Part shown: positions 50,101-62,100 of the stretch, piece after piece | How the letters are laid out: each line of letters opens with the position of its first letter | Numbering within the stretch: the first letter of the stretch is position 1 | DNA from: Stieleria bergensis | GTDB taxonomy: Bacteria; Planctomycetota; Planctomycetia; Pirellulales; Pirellulaceae | Length of the DNA stretch: 64,000 nt | Reading direction: 5' to 3' | Assembly: GCA_007745635.1 (NCBI GenBank) | Contig: CP036272.1 | Location: 248,001 to 312,000 of the forward strand | Made by a program: the position numbers and the translations under genes | The notes under the pieces: generated by a model | Seen by the model: only the letters and a program-made list of their open reading frames with translations | Databases searched by the model: none | Told to the model about the DNA's origin: nothing

Positions 50101-53100
50101 TGATTGAAACGGCGACGCGTGCGTTTATTCGCGATGCAGACATCACTGCCACAGGGCAGGACGTGATCGTTGATGCAAACAGCACCTCGTTCGCGGATCC
50201 GAAAGCGCTCACGTTTACGCTCTCCATTGGTGGAGGTGCGGGAGTGTCTGTGCTGAAAGCGGATGCCAACGTTCAGGGCTTCACCGAAGCCTTTGTTTCC
50301 GGACGAAACCGGGTTACAGCCGCCAGCTTTAACCTGAACGCCAGCGATCAGAACACTCTGCAGCCCTATTCCGAAGCTGATGCGGTGGGACTGTTTGCGG
50401 TAAACGATGCCGATGCGGTGACGGGGCTCGATCGACGTACCGAAGCCTATGTGCCAAGTGACGCGTCGCTGACGATGCCGGAGGGTTCGTTTAGCATCAA
50501 TGCAGTCAGCAATTCAACCGTGTCATCAGAAGTCAGTTCCGTGGCAGTGGGCGGGGTGACCATTGATCTGGCTGAAAACTCATCGACGATCGACGCTGAA
50601 ACTCGGGCAGTGATTGCCGACCAAGCCTTTGTGGACGTGCGAGAGAGTGTCAGCTTGTTGGCGACATCGAATAACCTTGCCGAGTCTACCACTTCGAGCG
50701 TTGGCGTCGGTCTGGTGACAGTCAGCGTCAGTAAGCCCACCGCGCGAGTGACACCGATTACCGAAGCGATTTCACGCGGTGATGTGCGAGCGAATTCGTT
50801 GTCCGTCAATGCTCTTGGCGGTGATGACCGTGCCAATGCTGGAGCCAAAAATACCAACGTCGGTGCGTTGGATATCAATTCGTCGAATGTGGAATCGACC
50901 AGTGATCCCACCGTCCGAGCAATTGTTGGCGGCGTGGTGACTGTCGGCGCTAACGTCGACATCGAAGCCTTGTCACGGACCGATGCCGACGCCTCGTCGG
51001 AATCGCTCAGCGTCGGCATCGTCTTGTCGGTTCAGAACTTGAACGCAGAAGTAACGGTTGATCCGACCGTGGAAGTTCAGATCGAGCCCGGGACGACCAT
51101 CAGTGCAGGTGGGCTGATCGACATTGATGCTTCACACGGCGCGCGTTTGCCGACGTTCAGTGACGGAACGTTTAACGCAGCATCTACCGACGCAGTCGAT
51201 GTCCCAGAAAGTACCGTGACGTTTACCGATACGCATGCCCTGGAAAGTGGCGATGCGGTGATTTACCGGCCTGGCAGCTCGCTGGAGATTGGCGGCTTGG
51301 AAGCTGACCGGCGCTACACGGTGCTCAAACGCAGTGACACTGAGATTGGCTTTGGGGTGCTGATTCGCGAAGAGATCTTGCAGGGAAACGCACGCATTCC
51401 AGCGGTTGATCCAACACGTGATGAAATTCGTTTTGCGTCAACGCATAATTTGCTCTCGGGCGATCTCGTCAGCTATCAACAGAGTGATGGTTCCGTCATC
51501 GGTGGTCTAGCTGATGAGCATGGCTACGAAGTTCTGGTCATCGACCCGTTTACGATTAAGTTGATTGACCCTCAGGATCGCCCCGATCCGGCGATCAATG
51601 TGGCCGGTAGCGATGTCGAAGGCAATGCGATCAAGTTCACTGCGCACGGGTTCAGCGATAAGCAGATCGTTACCTATCGAGCTCCGCAGGCGGTCGCGGG
51701 AACCAATGGACTAGTGGATGTCAAAGGTTCACAGGCAGCAACGGTTGAGGAAACCTATGTGTTTGAGAATCGTGACAATCTCTATTCCGTCGGGCACGGT
51801 TTCTCCGCCGGCGAAGAGGTGATTTATACCGCGGGATCCGGCACACCCATTGTCGGGCTCGACAGCGGCGAGCGTTACTTTGTCATCGTGCTTTCGCCGG
51901 ATGAGTTCCAGTTGGCATCCAGCCTGGACAATGCTCTGGGTGATCCCGCCAACTCGATTGACCCAACGCCCCTTCCAATCGAAGCCGTTGCGGAGGAAAG
52001 CAATGTGCAAATTGAGTTTCGCCGCGTGCTTGATCAAGGGATTGGCGGATTAGAAGACGGCGCCACATACTTTGTCCAGTTGGATGAATCGGACCCAGAC
52101 AATGCCAACAAGTTTGAGCTGTCACTGGACTTCGACGGCACTTCCGTCGTCCCACTGGTCGGCACGGATCAAGGTGGCAATGGCGAATTGACTGGATTGG
52201 GGACATTGGGGCGCGACGGAGTCAATCTCACGGCAGCCGGTTCGGGCAATCATGAATTGGTGCTGTCGTTGACCTCTCTGGGGAGTGGTGTACAACGGTT
52301 TGATGGCATTGGTGGTGCAAGAGCGTTCATCGCCGCACCAAGTGGTGATGATGTCGCCACCGTGACAGCAACCGGAAAAGGAGGTGGCTTCATTCGCGCT
52401 GGCAGCATTGATACCGTTGCCACAGCTACGCCAACGGTGAACATCAGCATTGGTGAAATCGGTGGTGCGGAGGTCAATTTGGCTGCCGAAACGATTCAGG
52501 TCGATACAGTGCTGATTTCCAATGTGTCCACCACGGCAACCAGCAGCAAAGGCGGAGCGTTTTCATTCGGTGGTGGCTCGGCAAGCCTGACCATGAATGT
52601 CGAGGGGACGATTGATATCCATGAGTCGGATTTGGTGGCAACCGATTCGATCATGATCAAATCCGATACATCACTGATTGGATTTGTCAAAGGAGAAACT
52701 GATGGAGGGGGCTTCGTCGATATCTCCGATACGGACATTACAACGGACATTGACTACGACTCGGTGGTGACCTTTGGTCGTGGTACCAATCTGGTTGCAG
52801 AGAACTTAGTGCAGTCTGAATCAATCACCGATATTTCGATCGATGCGGACTCCAATACGTCGACCGGTGGAGTTGGAGGCAGTTCAGGAGCGACCGCGCC
52901 GATTCTTGTCGGTGCTGACAATGAACGTTCGAGAACGGTGACGCAATTGCAAAATGGCGCGTCCATTTTGGCGAAGGATATCAAACTCGATGCTCACACA
53001 ACCCAGGTCGATCTGTCGGCCACTTCATACGCTCGGTTGGGTGCGTTTGCAGGTGATGCCGACGCCTTGTCACGTATCAAGATTTATGCTGACACGGCCG

Positions 53101-56100
53101 TGCAGCTTGATGGCGGTTCGTCGATTGTGGGACGCAATGTGACGCTGGACGTTGACATCGATGCCATCAATCTGAACGCACCTGCGGAGTCACGCTGCGT
53201 CTGCGCGTTTGGCGATTCGGATACGATTTCTGACATCGTTTATGAACACGCCGCCAGCGTGATTGCGGTGTCAGGGTCAGCGCTGTCAGCCGGTTCCTTG
53301 AATGTGACGGTTGACCAAGAGGTGGAAAGTTACCTTCGTCGTGGCCGTAGTCATGTTGGCGGTGTTGGTGGTGAAACGATTGATCGTACCGGTTCGCTTA
53401 ATGCGGAAGAAGTCATCCGTTGGGACGCTGATGTGTCGTTGCTTTCAGGGCCTACCGATAATCCAACGCTTGAAATCGATGCCGACGGTCATCTGATTCA
53501 AGCCATTAATATTGACGTCAAGTCCGACGCGACAGGGAGCACGCTGCTTGGTCAGGGTGATTCGGTCAGTGGCGCCGACACCATCTTCGTTCAGCCAATC
53601 AATAATAGTCAAGATCTAGCAGGCACGGCCATGTTCAGGGCTGGTGGAGCTTTGAGCGATAGCTTCACCACGATCGGTGACGATTTGCAAGTGCCTCGTC
53701 TTCCTGCTCGGGAAATTGCCGGCACAAGTGGAACGTTCAATAGTGGAACGGCATTTGATAAAGTCAATATCATCAGCGAATATGAAGCCGATCTTGACAT
53801 CAGTGACATTCAAGTTGTGAGTCCCGATGCGCGTCCGAAGATCGAACTGAAGGCTTCGGACATCAGCATCGCGTTCGATGTTTCCAGCCAACTGCCAGCG
53901 GGCACCGCCGTGACGGTGGAGCAGGCTGCGCAAAGCGGTGATTTAATCATCTCAGGAACGTTGGATAACCCACTGGGAACGACACTGATTGAAAACACCA
54001 ATGGTGACGTACTGGGGAGTGGCACGCTGCGTTCAGCACAGTTGGCGATTCTCGCTGAACGTGGAACGATTGGATCCGCTGGGCAACCGCTTGATGTTCA
54101 GTTGGTTCGAACAAACTGGGGACGCGCGACGGTCAACGCGATCTCGTTCGGAGACCTTGACCTGTCGATCACCGGGCTGTTGCGTGACGAAAACTTGGCA
54201 GCCGAGTTCGACAGTGATTTCATGGAGGCCGGTGGCGACGTCAGTTTGGTCTTCCCAAAACCTCAGGAACAGGTCGATCCGGATGGAACGACGCAGGTTG
54301 GCGTAGATGTCAATGTCAACAACGGCGGCTTTGTCACGTATGGAACACGTTATCCCGGGTCGGCCAGTCCACAGACCATCGATCTTGATCCGCGAGTGTT
54401 CCCGAATTTAGCCACTAGCAGCGATGTTGATGCACTGTTCCAGTTCCAACGAGTCATTGGTGACAATATCTCCATGTTGGTTCCCGATCGCGGGATTGCC
54501 GATCCGCGAGTCTCGATTGACGCCAACACCAACGTCCGTAGCGAAGCACCGATCAACGGTGTGATTGATGTTCAGACCAGCGGCGATATCACCATCGTTG
54601 AAGAAGGTGATTTCCCCGTCCAGAAAATCACTTCCTCCAACGGCAGCCTGGATTTGACCGCCGCTGGTTTGCGATCGAATCTGTTTGAAACCTTGGACTT
54701 TGATCCTGCAGAAGCTTTCATTTCTGGAAACAGCGTTCGGTTGCGTGCGACCGGCGCGATCGGATCGTTGGCCAGATTTGCAGTGATCGATTCATCCGCA
54801 CAAGATTACGGCGTGTTGGATGCCGTGGCTGCTGACGGCTTGTACATTCATGAGTTAATTGGCGCGTTGAATCTCGATGCAGCCGCTTCGAAGTACGACG
54901 ATCTAATCCTGATCGTCGAAGACGGGAGCCTGCTGGAGGGTACCGGTAGCTTTGCTGATGAGACCGCTGACCTGCAAGCTCGCAACATTGACTTGATCGT
55001 TGACGCCGGAGCAATTGGTTCTGCAACCGAGGCACTTGAGATCTACGGTGCTGGGATCGGGCAACGAGAGGAAACGGATCGGATCACGTTTGCCGTGCCC
55101 CAAGACGGTCGCTTGTATGCGACAGCAATGAATGACATCTACTTAACTGAAATCAATGCCGCACTGCGGGTTCTATTAGTGGAATCCGAATTGGGGGACG
55201 TTGGTTTAACCGTCCTGGACTCTGTCTTTATCGACAATGCTTTTCCAGGCCCTTACGGTGAAGATCTTGTGCTGTTGAACCTGCCAGGGCAATCTTTGCA
55301 AGGTGTCGCTGTGACCACGGGAACCATCAAGGCTAATGGCAACATCAGCGTTGACGTTGGCGATAGCGTCTTCTGGGAAGATCAGACGCTGGTGGAAGCC
55401 GGTGGATCACTGAGCATTCGCGCCGATGCGACGACCGAGAATCCTGATGTTGGAATCGGAGCCGATGTGGATCTGTTGGGAGCCATCATCGCGGCGGATG
55501 TCAGTGTGACAACGGGATTGGATTTGGACTTCATTCAAGTGACCAGCCCAGACGGGATTCAAGCAGCGACCGTTGTCATCGACAGTGACGATGCTGTTCA
55601 GGCGGCAACCAGTGACTTGTTTGCCGACGATCGAATTTTTATCTCGCGCGTGCTGCCTGGCACAACCATGACCGTTCAGAGCGGTGAAGGTTCCGATCGC
55701 TTCTATCTTTCCAGCGATGCCTCGCGTGCCTTGTTTGAAACGCAAGGGTTCTATGATGATACCGTTGATGCGCTGACATTCCTGCAAGGCACGCTGGAGA
55801 CCATTGAAGGTGACCTTGTTCTGGACACCGGCCTGGGCGGAAACAGTGATACCAGCGACGGTGTCTTTGTCTCTGCGGCTGGGGCGTCGGCTGAGTTGAC
55901 CGGTACCTTTGCTGGTGGCGTGTTGTCAGGCCTGGGGCTCGGTGGCGACGTGACGCTGACGACTGATGAAGCTGTCAACTTGCTGTTAGCACTTAGCGAT
56001 CACGGCGATGTGTTTGACCTGAAGACGCTTGCCAGTGAAGTCTATGCTCAAGTCATTGGTGGCGACGGCGACGATGAGTTGAACGTTGGCAATGACTTAC

Positions 56101-59100
56101 GCCGACTGAATGAAATTGCGGGCGTGATCTCGTATGAAGGCAGGGGCGGCACTGACATGTTGAACGTGACGGCTCAGTCGCCCGTTGCTGCTGAGAGTTT
56201 GATGACCGCGATTTCCTTTACCGGTCTGGAAATGGGAACCAACAGCCGTTTTGCGCTTCAGCAAGACGAGTTTGGAGCTCTGCTGGATGAAGACTGTTTG
56301 CAGGATGCTTCCTGTCCCGCAGGAATTTACTTTGCTCGTCGTGCTGGTTTCGATGCCGACTATCAGAGCACGGTCGAGTCAGTCAACTTGACACTTGATG
56401 GCGGCGAAATTCGTGTGGACAGTGTTGATCCTTATGGGCAACGCAAAATCAGTGGTGCAGACGCAGTGGTTGTCGGTTCCAGTGCCAGCGGATTATTCCC
56501 CGCGTCTCCCGCCCGCGTTGACTTTGTCAGCGGCAACTTGATTCTGGATGATCCCGCCGGCACGGGATACGACTTGGTCTTTGATGATTCCGGCGACACC
56601 GTCGAAAACGTTGGTCAGTTTGACGGCAACCAGGTGACAGGGCTGGGCATGACTGGCCGTGTGCAGTTTGCCGATGCAAATTCTGTGACGGTTCGTCTGG
56701 GGGCTCAAGACGATACCTTCTACGTTGCGGCGACACAGTCTGGCCAACCGCTGGATCTGAACACCGGTGGCGGGCTGGATTCCGTTTATGTCGGAACCAG
56801 CCAGGGCAATGAACTCGGTGGTTCACTTGGCAATATCCAAGGCGCGCTGTCGATCAATGGTCGTCAGCCGCAGTCTGGTGACAAGCTGTTCCTGAACGAT
56901 ATCCAGGGTGGCAGTGGACGCGATTATCGCATGACCAACGCGGTCACTCGTTTTGTCGAGTTGCTGGGCGAAGGGTTGTTCGCACCGGTCTCCGTCACCG
57001 TTGATACCAATGGTGATTTACAGGTTGACTCGGATGACTTCAGTCTGGTCGTGCAAGACGATCTCGAAGCTGCGATCACCGCTGCTAGGAACGGAACCAA
57101 TCTGGACAGTGGTGTTTCCTTGGACATTTTGATTGGCGGGCAGACCGTTGAAGTCCGCATCGCTGCACAAACCTTTGCCACCGACGAAGAGCTCGCAGCC
57201 TATGTTCAGCAGGAGTTGCAAGCCAGCGTTGATGCCACCACCGTATCCGGGTGGCCAATTGATACAACGACCCTGACGGCACTTGGCGTGGCAACGATCA
57301 CCTACGAACGGATGGAGACCGTTGTACTTAACGCCGGTGACTTTAATGATACCTTTGATATTCAAGCCACACATCGCGAAGTCGATCCGTTGGGTGGCAA
57401 AGCTGCTTCGCTGACAATCAATGCTGGACGGGGCGACGACGTTGTTGAACTTGGAGAGTCCGATGGAACCAAGCACTCCTTGGACCGATTCCAAATTGAC
57501 ACCGATCTGCCAACGGTTGATAGCCCGAAGGGAATTGTGGTCTTTGTCAACGGACAAGCTGGAACCGATCGGGTTCACTATCGCGATTCTGCAAACACCG
57601 CCCAGACGACGGTTAGCTTTGGTGAGTTCAGCTTTGCCGAATTGTTCCCAGCCGACTTGCAGTCCAGCCCACCGGTTGCGGCCGCAGACCAATTGGCTTT
57701 GTTTAGGCAGGTGTTGCGGCAAGACCCCGAGTTGTTCCAATACTTGGCAACGGTACTTGATCGTGAGGGCTCTTCGGGCCCAGTCAATGTGCGCGAAATC
57801 AACGTCGAGGCGTTAGAGGTTTCGTTGGGTTCGGCCGACGATATCGTTAGCCTGCCAACGGCTATGTATGATCGTTTGATGACGTTCCATGGTGGGGATG
57901 GGGATGATCGGTTCTCGATCGAGAATGGCGTCGACTTGGGTGGGCAAACGTTGACGATCAATGCCCAGGGCGGAGACGACTTTGTCTTGGTCGACTATTC
58001 GATGACTTCGATCATTGATCCGGGTGCTTTGGGACAGACCCTGCAGTCGGTTGGTTTTGCGACGGTTGATCGAACGTTCTTGGAATTTGATCGCGGTGAC
58101 TACTACGTCGAAACTCGGTTGGACAGTGGCGATTGGCAGTTCCGGATGGTGGACGCTAACGGGGCGTCTCAGGTGATCCAAGCCGTTGATGGTGGGCCGC
58201 GGACGCTTGCATGGCAATCCATTGATGCGATCACCGAAACCAACGGTTTGCGATCCTTCGATACCGCTCGCGGGATTGCCTTGAACTTCATTGCCAGTGA
58301 AGCTGGCTATCAGACGGGGATGCGCGCCGATGGGACGGCAACGCTTTTGCTTGTCGGTGCACCCGAATTCGCGAATTCCATTGTGTTCGACGCAGGAACT
58401 CACTCGACTGCTGCCGGGGACACGTTGCGTGTTTCGGGCGATGGTGATGTCGAAGGGGCCGTTTATCGACCAAGTGACAGCGCTGACGGAGCGGGCTTGC
58501 TAACGATCGCGGAAACCGAAATCAGCTTTGCTGGCGTTGAACCGTTGATTGTCCATGGCTTGCCTGACCTGCAGGTGATCGGACCCGATGATGAGCCAGT
58601 TGATCTGAACCTGGGGAGTGAACAACTCGATCCGCAAGCTTTCTCAACGGTCACGCTTCATACGCTGGTCATTGATGGTGTGGTCTCTTGGAATCAGCAG
58701 ACCAAGTTGGCGATCGACCCATTGGCCAACACTGAATTGTTTGGCCGCGTGGTTGCGATTGATGGTGACATCATGGTCGTAGGTGCTGGGCGAGACAACC
58801 AGCAAGTCGGCGTGGTCCATGTTTACGCTTGGGACACAGACAGTAGCGTTTGGGAAGAAATTGCCAAGTTGTTGCCCAGTGATCTGGGTGATGGAATCGG
58901 TGGCGAATTTGGCGCTGCGGTGGCCATCAGCGGCAGCACGATTCTGGTGGGGGCTCCTGGTGATGCGGCCGGCAGTACACTGGTCGGCGCGGAATCTGGT
59001 GTCGTCTATGTGTTTGGTGATCCGCAGGGTGATGGCAGTTTCGAACAGCTCGCCAGGCTCGTTGGCGACGACGTGGTCTCAGGCAGTCGATTCGGTGAAT

Positions 59101-62100
59101 CGGTCGCGATTCAAGGCGACACCGCCGTGGTTGGGGCTCCTGGAATTAGCGAGGCGTCAAATTTAGGTGAAGCCGTTTATGTGTTCCAAGGCAGTGGCAG
59201 CGTGTGGAGCCAAACACGCGACTTCCAAGGTTCGGGAGACTTCGGACGCTCGGTCGCGATTGTCGATGACTATGTTGCGGTCGGTGTGCCTGCAAGCAAC
59301 GCAGGCAAGGGCTACGTTCGAGTTTACGACCGAACGCAGTCTTGGGGGTTCACGAATTTGTACGCTTCGGATCGGCAGAATGGAGAACGATTCGGGAGTA
59401 CACTGGCCATGGCGACAAGTCAGATCGTTGCCGGTGCACCAAATTGGGACAATCCAGCACGCTCCGGGGCCGATCATGGTCGTGCCTTTGTGTTCCAGAA
59501 AGAAGGCAGTTCATGGGTCCGTGAAGCTCGACTGACCGCTGACGCTGGTTTGCCAGAGTTCGAAGGCACCCTGGAAGGCAATGCTGGCGATCACTTTGGC
59601 GACGCGGTGGCTACCGATGGGCAGTACGTTGTCATTGGTGCACCCGATGCCAATGTCGGTTCGACGATTCGCGCCGGTGCAGCCTACGCTTACTTCCGTT
59701 TAGACAGTGGCACTTCGGGACTGGGCGCGACATGGCAACGTTCCAGCGGTGAGTCGGGGCCTGGAAAGTTGGTCTCGCCTGAACCATCGCCAGAAGAGCC
59801 CGGAACGGACACCATCCCCGATTTGTTTGGTACCGCTGTTGCCGTCGGTGGTGGACGCATCGTGGTTGGTATTCCCGGATCGGACTTATTGGCCAATGGA
59901 TCGGCTGTTCGTCGCGATGTTGGCTCGATCAAGACATTTACTCCTGACCCTTATCCTACGCTTGATGGAGAATCTAACGCGCTGGCTCGGCGTGGCGCAC
60001 GGATGCAAGCGGAAACGCTGGGCGTTTCTTCGAAAGGTGACTTCGGATACGAAAGCGTCTATGAGCCTCGATCTCGAACGCTCTTTGTCGCCGCGCCCAA
60101 CCTGGATGGCAGTGGTGCGTCAGCAAAGGTGTATGTGTACATCAACGAAGGCCTCTATTGGAGGCCGGCTGGTGAACTCGTGCCTACCGAGGGAGGACTA
60201 GAGTTCGGTCGCGCCATGGCGGTTGTTGGCAACACACTGGCCGTTGCGGCTCCAGGATCGAATCGAGTCTACGTTTACAGTCGTTCTGGCCAAAACTGGA
60301 ACCAAGCCGACGTTTTGACTGGTCGTGGAGGATTTGGCAGTTCTGTGGCGATCAGTCCCAATGAACAACGCATTGCGGTCGGCGAGCCAAAGTTGAACAT
60401 TGGTTATCAAGTAAGCGGCTCTGGTTTTGAAACAACCGGCGGATACATGGCGTTGACCACACCTGGGAATGTGGTTGTTTTCCAGCGTCAGGCAGGCAAT
60501 ACCTGGCGCGTCGAGCGACGTCTACTGCCAGACGATGGTTCGCTACCGAAAACAACAACCGTTTACGGCAAAACGTCGATTCTCGGTGCGGGAGTTGTCG
60601 ACATTCATGAGGATGTGGCATCACAGGGTTACGGTGATACTGTCACATTTCGGAGCCCGGGGACCTATGCATTAGAGGATTACAGTCCCAACTTGGACGA
60701 TGAGTCCTCGTCCGCTACCCTTGGTCCGGCCACGAAGCTCACGCTGATTGATACCGCAACCGGGGTTTTCGATAAAAGCGAATCGGACCAGGTTTATACC
60801 AACTGGTCCAATGCGGACAACAATTTCCGTTATCGCAACACCACGCATAACAATGATGATGCTGAGAAGATCAAAATTCAATTGCTCGATGTTGATGGGG
60901 TTGGGAAAGGCAAGCGAGAAACGCAAACGACCGTGGGCGTGCCTCATAATCGAGCGCTGCGCGACAAGAGTGGCGTGACTGCTTATGGCGGTGTCGCGAA
61001 TGCGAGATTTGGTACCAGTGTTGGATTCATCAACAACAATCAGGTGGCCGTTGGAGCGCCCGCCTATCAGGGAAGTACTGGCCGAGTGGCAACCTATGAT
61101 TTGAGCTACGTTGATTTCTTCAGTTCAATCACCACCACCAATCAGGCGTCGAATCCCGGATTGTTTGCCAGTCGATTTGTTCAGCAGTCAGGCTTGGATT
61201 CTAGCTTTGGCCGCGAGTTGGCCATTGATCAAAACGGCAATCTTCTTGTTGGCAGCGTGTATGGTGGCGCTGGCAGTTTGGGACAGTTCAGTCCGACGGG
61301 GAGCTTCCAGGATCGTGTTGGGGGCGCGGTAAGCGACTTTGCCACTGAAGGCACCATCAGTAGTCGCGGTCACACGACGATCGTTGGTGCTCCCTCGGAT
61401 TCTGGGACCGGTGGAGCGACGGTGATTGTCAACGGTGTGCCGCGCGTCACGCTGGATCCCATTCCAGAGAACGGCACCGGTGTGGACACGACGTTTAATG
61501 CCCAGAGAGGATTTGGTACCGGCGCATCAATTGCCTCACGTGATCATTACTTGGTAGGCATGAATGCGGGTGATGGTGACGTTGGTGAATTGATGTACAA
61601 CTTCCGCGAACGAGCCAGTGAGTGGAAGCCAACGTCTGGATTCGTCACGCCTGGTAACCTGCCGAAAGCTGAACTCGGTTCGGCGGTCGCGCTGCAAGGC
61701 GTCACCGCTGCGGTTGGCGCAGCGGACTATGATGACCGTGGTGCGGTCATGATTTACGACACGACAGAAACGGGACAGGACAAGAAGCCACTGGCCGTTC
61801 TGCAGTCTTCGGACATCGCGACGAAAGATCGCTTTGGGGCCGCCGTGTCCATCTATGGCGGCACTGATGCTCTGACATTGATTGCCGGTGCACCTGCGGC
61901 AGGTGATGGTGCAGCGTATTTGTTTAATGGTCTGGGGAGCACCTGGTCTCAGGAAGCTCGCGTCAGTGGTGATGTGGGGGAGAGTGGATTTGGTTCCGCC
62001 GTGGCAATCTCTGGGAACACCGCTGTTGTCGGTGCTCCCGGGGGGAACGCAATTTACGTGTTTGTCCGCGATGGCATCGGTTGGACTCAGGAAGCCAAAC

